Part shown: positions 26,912 to 35,551 of the stretch, one piece after another
Position numbering within the stretch: position 1 is the stretch's first letter
Layout of the letters: each line of letters opens with the position of its first letter
Origin: Xanthomonas prunicola
GTDB lineage: Bacteria > Pseudomonadota > Gammaproteobacteria > Xanthomonadales > Xanthomonadaceae
NCBI RefSeq assembly: GCF_002846205.1
Contig: NZ_PHKV01000001.1
Location: 558,001 to 622,000, forward strand
Direction of reading: 5' to 3'
Length of the DNA: 64,000 nucleotides
Position numbers and translations under genes: made by a program
The notes under the pieces: generated by a model
What the model saw: only the letters and a program-made list of their open reading frames with translations
Told to the model about the DNA's origin: nothing
Database searches by the model: none

Positions 26912-27118
26912 ATGTTCATCAAGTTCGGGACCGCCCGGGTCCGCCTCAACCATATCTCCGTCATCAGCGATCCGTTCAACGCAGGCGAAAGCTTCGGGTC
27001 CTACTGCCACTCGGTTCGGGTCGGGCTGATCTCCGGCGAAGAAGTCATTGCGCGCTTCAACAGCGAGAGCGGCGCTGAGCAACTGCATGCGGACGTGCTC
27101 GCCGCGCTGGAAGCCTGA
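26912..27118 (+). CDS. Small conserved-looking protein of unknown function
   Basis: 68 residues with a strong ribosome-binding site (AGGAG, seven bases before the ATG). The sequence MFIKFGTARVRLNHISVIS is followed by VRVGLISGEEVIARFNSESG, a beta-strand pattern of alternating hydrophobics with basic residues, then a short helix (AEQLHADVLAALEA). It looks like a compact cytoplasmic beta-rich domain. I do not recognise a family. It stands alone. Confidence 0.7.
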   Translation: MFIKFGTARVRLNHISVISDPFNAGESFGSYCHSVRVGLISGEEVIARFNSESGAEQLHADVLAALEA

Positions 27119-27630
27119 GCCTACGGTCACAGCCATCGCGTCGCGCCACCTGCGTACGCGATGGTTCCAGTTGCGGCGAACGCTGCGTGCCAGCACGCGT
27201 GCTGCAACGCCACAACACTCGATGCGCATCACGCGTCTCGTTCGCTAGTACTTTCGCATCGCCCATGCACCGCTGAGTCGGCGGCGATTGGCGCCCGTCA
27301 TCTGCCGACGAACGCGACCAACCATTGCGCCCCAACGGTGCCTTGCGCACATCACCCGGGCATCGCTGCGTCGGTAAAATGTCGGGAAATCGTGATGTCG
27401 ATTACATGCCTCAATGCAACAACCTCCTGAAGAATGCGCACGTTGTAGCGCGCATGTCAGGACCCGGGAGGTCGCTGTCAGGAAACTTCCGATATGTAAT
27501 GAATCGGCCGTAAGTATTTCCGATTGACGGCCTTTAGCTCGGCAAACTCCGGCCGCTAGCTGGGCAAGGCGCTTGAGTCGATGCACCCCGCATCCACCGA
27601 GCTGCTCAGTTGCACTACCGGGACGCGGTC
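27119..27630. other. Gene-free gap upstream of the chemoreceptor
   Basis: No gene is supported. The last 150 bases contain A/T-rich islands (CAGGAAACTTCCGATATGTA, TAAGTATTTCCGATTGACGG) where the chemoreceptor promoter should lie. I looked for a FliA-type TAAAG...GCCGATAA pair and found no convincing match. Confidence 0.3.
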
Positions 27631-29799
27631 ATGAATGACTTTTTGCAACGCCTCAATGTCGGCCGCCGCCTGGGAATGGCGTTCGGCATTCTGATCCTGC
27701 TGTCGGGCCTGCTGGTGGCTACCGGCCTGATCACCATGTCCAATGCCCGCTACGAACTGGACACCATCGTCAACAACGACATGGAAAGGATCCGGCCGTC
27801 CTCCGAAATGCTCGACGCCAACACCAACGTGGCGATCGGCTTGCGCGACGTCGTGATGGTTTCCGGCGATGCGGCCAACCGCGTTGCACTTGCCATGATC
27901 GAACAGAGCCGCACGCGTTATCACCAGGCCCATGACGCACTGGCGGCGATGCCGAGCAGCGACTTGGAAAAAGCCGCACTGAAGCTGGTCCAGGAAAAGC
28001 GCGACATCTCGGTCAAATTCAACAACCAGATTCTGGACTACGGCATGCGCGACCAGAATCAGCAAGCGCAGGCGTTGTTGCAAGGCGCTGCAGCGACGGC
28101 GATGAACGAACAACAAGCTGCCATCCGCGCGAACGCCGCACTGGAACGTCGGCTCAGCAAAGAAGCGTATTCCGCCGCGGTCGCCTCCATGCACCGCGGC
28201 AAAATCATTCTGGCGAGCGGCGGCATTGCTGCGCTGGTGATCAGTGCGTTGCTTGCGTGGCTGATTACGCGCAGCCTGACCACGCCGCTGCGCCAGGCCA
28301 CACGCACTGCTGAAGCCATTGCGGCAGGCAATCTGCATAACGATGTGCACACCGTCGCAACGGATGAAACCGGCCGTCTTTTGCAGGCCATGGACAAGAT
28401 GCAACTGCAGCTGCGTAACCTCATCGCGGCGCAGACCGACATGGCCAAGCATCACGACAAGGGCCAGATCAGCTTCCGGATCGATACCTCCGCATTTCCG
28501 GGCGACTACGGCCGCATGGCCAACGACACCAACCTGTTGGTCGACGCACACGTGGCGGTACAGAACGACCTGGCGCGCATCATGGGGCGCTATGCCATTG
28601 GCGAACTTTCCGAAGATATGCAACCCCTGCCAGGCGAAAAAGCCGTCTTCAGCAACACCATGTCGCAGGTCAAGCTCAACCTGTCGGCGATGAATCACGA
28701 AATCAAGCATCTTGCGCAGGCAGCGGCCAACGGGGATTTCAGTGCGCGTGGTGATGTCGAACGCTTCCAGTTCGACTTCCGCATCATGGTCGAGAGCCTC
28801 AACCACCTGATGTCCACCGCGGACGGCAACCTGCAATCGCTGTCGGCATTGCTGCAATCGATCGCAGCGGGCGACCTCACCGCACGCATGAGTGGCCAGT
28901 TCCGCGGCGTGTTCGCACAGATGCGCGACGATGCCAATGCAACCGCAAGCCAGCTGGCGCAGATCGTCGGCAACATCCAGCAGTCGGCGGTGTCGATCAA
29001 CGCAGCTGCCAGCGAGATTGCCGCCGGCAACCAGGACCTGTCGCAACGCACAGAGCAGCAAGCAGCCAATCTGGAAGAAACTGCTGCCTCGATGGAAGAG
29101 CTGACCTCTACCGTCAAGCAGAATGCCGAGAGCGCACGTCAAGCCAACCAGCTGGCGATCGGCGCCGCACGCGTGGCCTCGCAAGGTGGCGATGTGGTGG
29201 GTAAGGTCGTGCAAACGATGAGCGGTATCGAAGCCTCGTCCAAGAAGATCGCCGACATCATCAGCGTCATCGACGGCATTGCCTTCCAGACCAACATCCT
29301 TGCGCTGAACGCCGCGGTGGAAGCGGCCCGCGCAGGCGAACAAGGCCGTGGCTTCGCGGTTGTTGCTTCGGAAGTGCGCACGCTGGCGCAGCGTTCTTCC
29401 GGCGCCGCGAAGGAGATTAAAGACCTGATCGACGATTCCGTCCAACGCGTGGCCGAAGGCTCGGCACTGGTGCACAGCGCCGGCAAGACCATGGGCGATG
29501 TGGTGGCCAGCGTGCAACGCGTCACCGACATCATGAGTGAGATATCCGCGGCATCGCAGGAGCAATCTGCCGGCATCGAACAGGTCAATCAGACCATCAC
29601 CCACATGGACGAGGCCACGCAGCAGAATGCAGCGCTGGTGGAAGAAGCCACCGCTGCCGCACGCGCGATGGAAGAGCAAGCCGTGCAACTCACCGACGCG
29701 GTGGCCATCTTCAAGATCGATGCACGACAGGTACGCCGGGAAGACGCGCGCGCAGCAGCACCGGTGGCGCATCTGCTGAACAAGGTGCGCAGTGCCTGA
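27631..29799 (+). CDS. Methyl-accepting chemotaxis protein with long HAMP-like linker
   Basis: 722 residues from the ATG at 27631 ([15 protein letters not shown]); a TTG 21 bases earlier is less likely. TM1 about residues 13-35, a four-helix periplasmic sensor of about 155 residues, TM2 about 191-213, then a HAMP ([20 protein letters not shown]). It then continues with two more HAMP-like repeats ([15 protein letters not shown] and [15 protein letters not shown] are their G-D-L/GEL cores) before the signalling hairpin with [20 protein letters not shown] and [15 protein letters not shown]. The usual C-terminal NWETF-type tether for CheR/CheB is missing (it ends HLLNKVRSA). Ligand unknown. No che genes are near. 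It should feed the CheA-CheY pathway for flagellar steering. Confidence 0.93.
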   Translation: MNDFLQRLNVGRRLGMAFGILILLSGLLVATGLITMSNARYELDTIVNNDMERIRPSSEMLDANTNVAIGLRDVVMVSGDAANRVALAMIEQSRTRYHQAHDALAAMPSSDLEKAALKLVQEKRDISVKFNNQILDYGMRDQNQQAQALLQGAAATAMNEQQAAIRANAALERRLSKEAYSAAVASMHRGKIILASGGIAALVISALLAWLITRSLTTPLRQATRTAEAIAAGNLHNDVHTVATDETGRLLQAMDKMQLQLRNLIAAQTDMAKHHDKGQISFRIDTSAFPGDYGRMANDTNLLVDAHVAVQNDLARIMGRYAIGELSEDMQPLPGEKAVFSNTMSQVKLNLSAMNHEIKHLAQAAANGDFSARGDVERFQFDFRIMVESLNHLMSTADGNLQSLSALLQSIAAGDLTARMSGQFRGVFAQMRDDANATASQLAQIVGNIQQSAVSINAAASEIAAGNQDLSQRTEQQAANLEETAASMEELTSTVKQNAESARQANQLAIGAARVASQGGDVVGKVVQTMSGIEASSKKIADIISVIDGIAFQTNILALNAAVEAARAGEQGRGFAVVASEVRTLAQRSSGAAKEIKDLIDDSVQRVAEGSALVHSAGKTMGDVVASVQRVTDIMSEISAASQEQSAGIEQVNQTITHMDEATQQNAALVEEATAAARAMEEQAVQLTDAVAIFKIDARQVRREDARAAAPVAHLLNKVRSA

Positions 29800-29937
29800 G
29801 CAATGGTGCGGCGTGCTGGCTGCTCTAAAAAGTGCAGCTGGCGCGTGCGTACTGATGTGGCTGCCGGCCGCAGTCGCAGCGCGCGGATCGATGTTTGGCG
29901 CCAAACGCCTTCTCCAGAACGCGCTTGGCTGCTTCAG

Positions 29938-30361
29938 CTACGCGGTATACATCCCCGGAAAGTAGCGCTCCATCAGCGACTGGGGAAACAGCGGCGGCGT
30001 AAAGCCGTAACGCGATAGAGCGCGTGCGCATCGCTGGTGGCAAGGCTGAACCGGCGCAGCCCCTGCAGCTTGGGTGCGCCATGACAGCGTCCATCAGCAC
30101 CTTGCTATAGCCCCTACCCTGGTGCTCAGGCAATACGAACACATCGCCCAGATACGCGAAGGTTGCGTAATCGGACACCACTCGCGCGAACGCCACCTGT
30201 TCGCTGCCGATGAAACCACCAAAACAAAGTGAGTTGTCGATCGAACGCTGCACCAGCGGCAATCCAATGTCTTTGGCCCAGCTGGTGTGCTGCGACAAGT
30301 AACGGTGGATCAGCGGCACGTGGAGCTCGGACGTTTCGGTGGTGATACGCAAGGGCGGCAT
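29938..30361 (-). pseudogene. GNAT acetyltransferase gene with two frameshifts
   Basis: The first 97 codons or so read a normal GNAT N terminus, including the acetyl-CoA loop VLPEHQGRGYSKVL. A one-base loss near 30071-30074 then shifts the frame: CACCCAAGCTG should read H-P-K-L-Q-G-L-R-R-F-S-L-A-T-S-D-A-H. A second one-base loss near 30009-30011 (CGCGTTACGGC, where CGCGGTTACGGC would be expected) shifts it again to YGFTPPLFPQSLMERYFPGM and a TAG at 29938-29940. Restoring both bases gives an intact protein of about 142 residues. The shifted open frame runs on to 29825 as a non-homologous tail. A sequencing error cannot be excluded, but two independent changes in one gene favour decay. Family members acetylate small amines or protein N termini. 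Confidence 0.85.
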
Positions 30362-30385
30362 GCCAGTGCTCCAGGCAATGGCCGA

Positions 30386-31012
30386 TCAGGCTAGGGTAGC
30401 GTGCGAGGGCAACAGCAACAGCACACAGAGCAGCAGCATGAACACTGCGATCAGTCCGTCCAGTACCCGCCACGCACGCGGATGCCGGAAGACCGGCTGC
30501 AACAAGCGCGCGCCGTAGCCCAGGCTGCAGAACCAGATCACGCTGGCCAGACACGCGCCCAGTGCAAATGTCCAGCGCAGTGCGCCCGGGTAATGCGTTG
30601 ACAAGCTGCCAAGCAAGACCATCGTGTCCAGATAGACGTGCGGGTTGAGGAAGGTAAACGCCAGGCAGGTGAGCATGGCGCGTTGCCACTGTTCTTCGCC
30701 CTGTTCTGCGGGCGCCATTGCAGCATCTCCACGCCAGGCACGACCTGCGGCCATCCACCCATATACCGCCAGAAACGCGGCGCCCGCGTAACGCAGCAGC
30801 TGCAGCAGGCCAGACCATTGCTGCACCAGCACGCCGATTCCGGCAACACCGAGCAGTATCAGCGCGATATCCCCAAGTACGCAGGTCGTCACCAGCAGCC
30901 CCACGTGCTGACGCTTGAGCCCTTGTCGCAGCACGAACGCATTCTGCGCGCCGATCGCGACGATGAGGCCGGCACCAGCGAGAAAGCCGGCCAGTATTGC
31001 TTGAACGATCAT
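30386..31012 (-). CDS. argO: LysE/ArgO-family amino-acid exporter
   Basis: 208 residues from the ATG at 31012 (MIVQAILAGFLAG), with GGAGAC a few bases upstream; a longer frame adds nine residues. It is a six-helix inner-membrane exporter of the LysE superfamily. Signature segments: GLIVAIGAQNAFVLRQGL in helix 1-2, TFLNPHVYLDTMVLLGS in the middle, WFCSLGYGARLLQP and a C-terminal hydrophobic helix (AVFMLLLCVLLLL). ArgO exports arginine, LysE lysine and arginine. It is divergent from a LysR regulator of the ArgP type, which in other bacteria switches argO on in response to arginine or lysine. The substrate is inferred from family and arrangement. Confidence 0.92.
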   Translation of the reverse strand: MIVQAILAGFLAGAGLIVAIGAQNAFVLRQGLKRQHVGLLVTTCVLGDIALILLGVAGIGVLVQQWSGLLQLLRYAGAAFLAVYGWMAAGRAWRGDAAMAPAEQGEEQWQRAMLTCLAFTFLNPHVYLDTMVLLGSLSTHYPGALRWTFALGACLASVIWFCSLGYGARLLQPVFRHPRAWRVLDGLIAVFMLLLCVLLLLPSHATLA

Positions 31013-31113
31013 GCTGCTGTCTCCGAGCGAGGCATGCATCGTCTGACATGGCCAAACATTAGGAAAACTAAATAATCTGTATGTTGTTTAGATCTTCTAA
31101 TGTGCGAGACGGC
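31013..31113. promoter_or_regulatory. Divergent argO/argP control region with LysR-type inverted repeats
   Basis: The 101-base gap between the divergent starts is A/T-rich in its middle. Outer arms ACATTAG (31056-31062) and CTAATGT (31097-31103) are perfect inverted repeats, and inner CTAAA (31068-31072) and TTTAG (31087-31091) also pair. This is the arrangement expected for a LysR-type operator over the overlapping promoters of the exporter and its regulator; protein binding is inferred. Confidence 0.55.
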
Positions 31114-32016
31114 ATGGATCTTCTACATCCGCAACTGGCCGCATTTGCAGCCGTCCTGGACGAAGGCAGCTTCGACGCCGCAGCTCAGCGCCTGGCGGTG
31201 ACGCCCTCGGCCATCTCCCAGCGCATCAAGGCACTCGAAGATCGGCTGGGGCAGGTACTGGTCATGCGCAAAACGCCTTGCCGGCCAACGCCGGCCGGCG
31301 AACGGCTGTTGCGCCGGCTCAAACCCATGCAGGTACTCCAAGCCGAAGCGATTGCCGACTTTCTGCCTGGCGATGGCGTCGCTGGCCATCCACGCACCCT
31401 GGCCATCGCGGTTAATGACGACTCGCTACAAACCTGGTTCCTGCAGGCGCTGTCGTCGCTGCACCAGACGCACGGCTTCCTGTTCGATGTGCAGATGGAC
31501 GACCAGGATCACACCCTGGAATTACTGCGTACTGGCAGCGTGCTGGGAGCGGTCACCTCCGAGCGCACGCCATTGCAGGGCTGCAATGTCCATGCGTTGG
31601 GCGTGATGCGGTACCACGCAGTCGCATCGGCAGCGTTCGTCGCTGCGCACTTCAAGGGTGGCTTTACGGCCGCCGCGCTGGGCCAAGCGCCGATGATGGT
31701 GTTCAATCGTAAGGACACCTTGCAGGCGCGCTTCGTCAAGCGCATCACGCGCACCCGGCTGGCCCCGCCCACGCATTACCTGCCCACCTCCACCGGCTTT
31801 GTCGAAGCCGCTGCACGTGGGCTGGGCTGGTGCCTGGCACCCGAAGCGATGGTGATACCGGCGGTCCGCAACAAGCAGGTCGTCATCATCGACCCCACCC
31901 GCTGGCTCGATGTTCCGCTGTACTGGCAGTACGCCGCTGTGCGCTCGAACGCCTTGCAGCAACTCAGCCAGGCACTGCGCGAAGCTGCTGCCACCAGCCT
32001 GCGTGGCAGCAGATAA
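31114..32016 (+). CDS. argP: LysR-type regulator, ArgP/IciA-like
   Basis: 300 residues from the ATG at 31114 (MDLLHPQLAAFAAVLDEGSF). The N-terminal winged helix-turn-helix has FDAAAQRLAVTPSAISQRIK, with the ISQRIKALE recognition helix found in ArgP. The rest is a periplasmic-binding-protein-like effector domain with LAIAVNDDSLQTWFLQAL. It is divergent from the LysE/ArgO exporter gene, the arrangement typical of ArgP, which senses lysine and arginine and activates the exporter. An alternative in-frame ATG 33 bases earlier would lie inside the operator region. Cytoplasmic DNA-binding dimer or tetramer. Confidence 0.92.
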   Translation: MDLLHPQLAAFAAVLDEGSFDAAAQRLAVTPSAISQRIKALEDRLGQVLVMRKTPCRPTPAGERLLRRLKPMQVLQAEAIADFLPGDGVAGHPRTLAIAVNDDSLQTWFLQALSSLHQTHGFLFDVQMDDQDHTLELLRTGSVLGAVTSERTPLQGCNVHALGVMRYHAVASAAFVAAHFKGGFTAAALGQAPMMVFNRKDTLQARFVKRITRTRLAPPTHYLPTSTGFVEAAARGLGWCLAPEAMVIPAVRNKQVVIIDPTRWLDVPLYWQYAAVRSNALQQLSQALREAAATSLRGSR

Positions 32017-32258
32017 CCAGGACACCCACCAGTATCATCGCCTGCGCATCGCCCGCCTGCCAGCACCTGCGACACGCCGACTGTGCCGGCTCCATTCGTC
32101 CGCTGGCTACAGCTGACACGTTCGCCGCGTGCTCGGTGCGTAGGCAATGCGCAGGAGGCGATTCCAAACGCGCCATCCGCGCCCATCTCATGGCAGCGGT
32201 GCCACGAATGCGTCACCCGCGACCAATGTCATCCAACTGCGGCAATACCTGCCAAGGA

Positions 32259-32618
32259 TCAATCGGCACTACGCTGCTGCAACAGCGATAGCGCGTGTCT
32301 CAGATCGCGCAAATGGAAAGGCTTCTGCAGCCCATGCCGATGCCGGTACTTTTCAGGAATCCCGCCCTGCGCGTAGCCGGTCACGAAGATGTAAGGCACG
32401 CCGCGCGCGTCCAGCTCTTCTGCAATCGGAAACGACAAGGTGCCGCCCAGGTTGATGTCCAGCAGCGCCAGATCGAGATTGCCTGCCTGCACTGCCTGCA
32501 GCGCAGCGTCCACGTCGCCGACGGTTTCCGCAACCTCATAGCCCAACTCCGCCAGGCAATCCTCCAGCAGCATCGCCACCAACGACTCGTCCTCGACCAG
32601 GAGCACCCGCATGGTCAT
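32259..32618 (-). CDS. Response regulator receiver partner of the HWE kinase
   Basis: 119 residues from the ATG at 32618, whose ATGA overlaps the kinase stop; a GAGG ribosome-binding site lies seven bases upstream. A lone receiver domain: VEDESL acidic pocket, phosphoacceptor Asp54 in LLDINLGGT, Thr80 in FVTGYAQGG, and Lys99 in QKPFHLRDL. The FVTGY segment resembles the 'FATGUY' receivers that work with HWE/HisKA_2 kinases in general stress or light signalling. It has no output domain, so it may act through protein-protein contact or phosphotransfer. Co-transcription with the kinase is clear from the overlap. Confidence 0.9.
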   Translation of the reverse strand: MTMRVLLVEDESLVAMLLEDCLAELGYEVAETVGDVDAALQAVQAGNLDLALLDINLGGTLSFPIAEELDARGVPYIFVTGYAQGGIPEKYRHRHGLQKPFHLRDLRHALSLLQQRSAD

Positions 32619-33622
32619 GGATGTGCCTCGGCAAGCTCGGGCGGCAACGGAATGGAGACACGGAAGCACACGCCAGCCGGTTCGAAGGACAGATCGACCT
32701 CGCCCTTGAGGTCGTGCTTCAAACCACGCTCCAGAAGACGCGTACCGAACCCCTTGCGCGTGGGCGGCTGCACGGGCGGCCCACCCGCCTCCTGCCAGAC
32801 GAGCTCAAGCAGCTCCTGCTCGCCGCGTGTACTGCGCTCCCACGACACCAGCACGTTCCCAGCCGGCGACGACAACGCGCCATGCTTGAGCGCATTGGTG
32901 CACAGTTCGTGCAGCGCCATCGACAGCGCCAGTGCGCGCCGCGGATCCAGCCGGCACGAGCCGCCCCGCAGGGTGAAACGCTGACTCTCGCTTGATTCGT
33001 AAAGCGCGGCCGCGTCGCGGGTCAGCTCCAGCATGTCGGCGCTGACCCAGTTCTCGCGCGTGAGCGTGTCGTGTGCCCGCGATAGCGCCAGCAGGCGCGC
33101 ATCGAGCTTTTCCTGTGCGTCGGCAAGACTGGCGGCGTTGGTGAACGACTGCCGCGCCAAGGATTGCACCATCACCAGCGAATTCTTGACCCGATGGTTG
33201 AGTTCGTTGATCAACAATTGCAGATGCTGTTCGTGCTGCTTGTGCTCGGTGATGTCGCGCGTAGCGCCGGCGATCGCTTCGACCTTGCCCTCAGGCCCGA
33301 ACACCGGAGTGAAGATGTAGTCGTAGACACGCAGGCCGTTGATCGTATGCGGGAATGGCACTTCGCCGCGCACCGGCTGGCGCGTTGCGATCACCCGCTC
33401 GATTTCTTCATCGTGCATGGCCGCATGCCAGGGCTCGTAGCCCAATTCCAGGCAGGTTTTGCCACAGGCGTCTTCCCAGCGCATGCCCCACATCGTCAAC
33501 AACGCCTGGTTGGCGTAGACGAAGCGATGCTGGATGTCGAATACGTACAAAAGATCCGGTGTTGCCTGTAGCAAGGCCTCATAAATGCGCGACTTCGCTG
33601 CGTCTTCCTGATGCTCGGCCAT
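32615..33622 (-). CDS. PAS-domain sensor histidine kinase, HWE family
   Basis: 335 residues from the ATG at 33622 (MAEHQEDAAKSRIYEALL), chosen at the start of the conserved part; a longer frame upstream reads as low-complexity Arg-rich sequence. One PAS domain (about residues 13-125) with PDLLYVFDIQHRFVYANQ, then a linker and the dimerisation helix with the phosphoacceptor His143 in NELNHRVKNSL. The ATPase domain has HELCTNALKHGALS (N box) and the late VWQEAGGPPVQPPTRKGFGT, where the W-x-E and the G-F-G-T-R-L stretch define the HWE/HisKA_2 type. No transmembrane segment, so it is cytoplasmic. Cofactor in the PAS pocket not visible: no LOV-type Cys motif, so light sensing is not supported. Confidence 0.92.
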   Translation of the reverse strand: MAEHQEDAAKSRIYEALLQATPDLLYVFDIQHRFVYANQALLTMWGMRWEDACGKTCLELGYEPWHAAMHDEEIERVIATRQPVRGEVPFPHTINGLRVYDYIFTPVFGPEGKVEAIAGATRDITEHKQHEQHLQLLINELNHRVKNSLVMVQSLARQSFTNAASLADAQEKLDARLLALSRAHDTLTRENWVSADMLELTRDAAALYESSESQRFTLRGGSCRLDPRRALALSMALHELCTNALKHGALSSPAGNVLVSWERSTRGEQELLELVWQEAGGPPVQPPTRKGFGTRLLERGLKHDLKGEVDLSFEPAGVCFRVSIPLPPELAEAHP

Positions 33623-33897
33623 TGCGTCATGGTCCTGAAATTGACGCGAACGATAAATGGACGCACGTGAACGCCCGATCATGCGCATCTGACGTGCCAT
33701 GGAGCGTAACGCGCGCGCCGCCGCCCGGAAAAAACGGGCAGCAACCGAACCGATAGCACAGGCACATTCCAATCGTCCGTGCCCCGCCGTCCGAACCTTC
33801 ACTCCCCAACTCCGGACCACTGATCGACCGCCTGGTCGCCCCGCACCGCCGTCCCTGATAGCCTTCGGCCCTATTCCGCAGTGATTGCCGATTCGTC

Positions 33898-34572
33898 ATG
33901 AAAAAAGCCGTTGTTCTGTTGTCCGGTGGCATGGATTCCGCCGCCGTCATCGCACTTGCGCAGGAACAGGGCTTTGCCGTCCATGCGCTGAGCGTGCGCT
34001 ATGGCCAGCGCCACACCTCGGAACTGGATGCCGCCGCGCGCGTTGCCGCCGCGCAGGGCATCAGTGAGCACAAGGTGGTCGACGTGGACCTGCGCAGCAT
34101 CGGCGGCTCGGCACTGACCGACGACATCGACGTCCCCGATGCCGGTGGCGACGGCATCCCGGTCACGTATGTGCCCGCGCGCAACACCATCATGCTGTCG
34201 CTGGCGCTCGGTTGGGCCGAGGTCGTCGGGGCAAATGACCTGTTTTGCGGGGTCAATGCGGTGGACTACTCGGGCTACCCGGATTGCCGCCCCGAGTTCG
34301 TCCGTGCCTTCGAAGTGTTGGCCAATCTGGCCACCAAGGCAGGCGTGGAAGGCGCAGGGCTGCGCGTCCACGCACCGCTGCAGTTCCTCAGCAAAGCCGA
34401 CATCGTCCGTGAAGGCGTGCGCCTGGGCGTGGACTTCGGCCTCACCGTCTCTTGCTACCGTGCCGACCCCGAAGGACGAGCCTGCGGCCACTGCGACGCA
34501 TGCCGCCTGCGCGCTGCCGGCTTCGCCGATGCCGGCATTCCCGACCCCACCCACTACGCCATTTTATCTTGA
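33898..34572 (+). CDS. queC: 7-cyano-7-deazaguanine (preQ0) synthase QueC
   Basis: 224 residues. QueC converts 7-carboxy-7-deazaguanine to preQ0 with ATP and ammonia, a step to queuosine in tRNA. Features: the pyrophosphatase P-loop [12 protein letters not shown] (residues 8-19), [46 protein letters not shown], and a C-terminal zinc site with four cysteines ([20 protein letters not shown]). Start ATG at 33898. The partner enzyme QueE is encoded on the other strand 250 bases beyond tRNA-Lys. Cytoplasmic. Identification is firm. Confidence 0.97.
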   Translation: MKKAVVLLSGGMDSAAVIALAQEQGFAVHALSVRYGQRHTSELDAAARVAAAQGISEHKVVDVDLRSIGGSALTDDIDVPDAGGDGIPVTYVPARNTIMLSLALGWAEVVGANDLFCGVNAVDYSGYPDCRPEFVRAFEVLANLATKAGVEGAGLRVHAPLQFLSKADIVREGVRLGVDFGLTVSCYRADPEGRACGHCDACRLRAAGFADAGIPDPTHYAILS

Positions 34573-34619
34573 TGCCCGCGTAGGGTAGAATGCGCACCCC
34601 GACGCAATGTCGGGTCAGT

Positions 34620-34695
34620 GGGCCGTTAGCTCAGTCGGTAGAGCAGAAGACTTTTAATCTTTTGGTCGATGGTTCGAATCCATCACGGCCCACCA
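34620..34695 (+). tRNA. tRNA-Lys (anticodon TTT)
   Basis: 76 bases including an encoded CCA. Acceptor stem GGGCCGT/ACGGCCC is fully paired, the D arm contains GCTCAGTCGGTAGAGC, the anticodon loop is CTTTTAA with TTT at its centre (lysine), and the T arm carries GGTTCGAATCC. It lies 47 bases after queC and points towards queE, which is on the other strand. I looked for a duplicated 3' end or an integrase nearby and found neither. Confidence 0.97.
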
Positions 34696-34825
34696 TCTCT
34701 GGCAAAGCGTTCAGCGACTTTCATCGCTCCGCAGGAAGGCGTCCACGCCGCAATAGCGCAATATTCTGGCGACCGTGCAAGGGTGCGGGCGCAGGTGTAC
34801 CGTCACGCTACCGCGCGCTTGATTC

Positions 34826-35509
34826 TCAGCGCCCAGGCTCATCATTCCAAAGCAGCTTGTGCAGCTGCATCTGGAAGCGCACCGGCAGGCGGTCGGCGAC
34901 GATCCAATCGGCGAGCTGTCGCGGGCTGACTTCACTCTTGCTGGGCGAAAACCACACCGTGCAGCGGCGATGCAGCGCGTGCGCAGCCACGATCTCGCGC
35001 GACCAGTCGTAATCGGCACGGCTACAGATCACGAACTTGATCTGGTCGCGCGCGGTCAGCAGCGGCAGGTTTTCCCAGCGGTTGCGTGCTTCTTCGCCGG
35101 ATGCGGGGGTCTTGACGTCGACCACGCGCGAAACGCGTGGATCGACGGCAGACACGTCCAGCGCACCGGAGGTCTCCAGCGACACGTCGTAACCGGCATC
35201 GCAGAGTTTCTGCAGCAAGACCAGACAGCGCTTCTGCGCCAGTGGCTCCCCGCCAGTCACGCAGACATGGCGCACGCCATGACTGGCGACTTCGGCGACG
35301 ATGGCGTCGATGTCATGCCACTCACCACCATGGAAGGCGTAAGCGGTATCGCAATACAGGCAGCGCAACGGACAGCCGGTCAGGCGCACGAACACCGTCG
35401 GCCAGCCGGCGGCCTCGGCTTCGCCTTGCAAGGACAAAAAGATTTCGGTGATCTTCAATCGCGGCAAGGGCGATTGAATGATCTCACTAGGGACGGCGGC
35501 GGCGTTCAT
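34826..35509 (-). CDS. queE: 7-carboxy-7-deazaguanine synthase QueE (radical SAM)
   Basis: 227 residues from the ATG at 35509 (MNAAAVPSE); the frame extends ten residues further but without a better start. QueE is a radical S-adenosylmethionine enzyme that contracts 6-carboxytetrahydropterin. Its cluster motif is Cys46-x3-Cys50-x2-Cys53 in TGCPLRCLYCDTAYAF. Other family parts are the substrate region SLQGEAEAAGWPTVFVRL at the N terminus and CVTGGEPLAQKRCLVLL (GGEP motif). It is the last gene of the tol-pal-cpoB block on the minus strand, 42 bases after cpoB, which is a common arrangement. Works with QueC in the same pathway. Cytoplasmic. Confidence 0.96.
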   Translation of the reverse strand: MNAAAVPSEIIQSPLPRLKITEIFLSLQGEAEAAGWPTVFVRLTGCPLRCLYCDTAYAFHGGEWHDIDAIVAEVASHGVRHVCVTGGEPLAQKRCLVLLQKLCDAGYDVSLETSGALDVSAVDPRVSRVVDVKTPASGEEARNRWENLPLLTARDQIKFVICSRADYDWSREIVAAHALHRRCTVWFSPSKSEVSPRQLADWIVADRLPVRFQMQLHKLLWNDEPGR

Positions 35510-35551
35510 GGGCAAAGTATGCGCCGTGCCGACAGGCACCGACGCGCAGGC

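Noticed and set aside
27480-27630. FliA-type promoter for the chemoreceptor
   Set aside because: No match with correct spacing to TAAAG and GCCGATAA was found.
34620-34825. Integration site at the tRNA-Lys 3' end
   Set aside because: No integrase gene and no repeat of the tRNA end was seen in the window.
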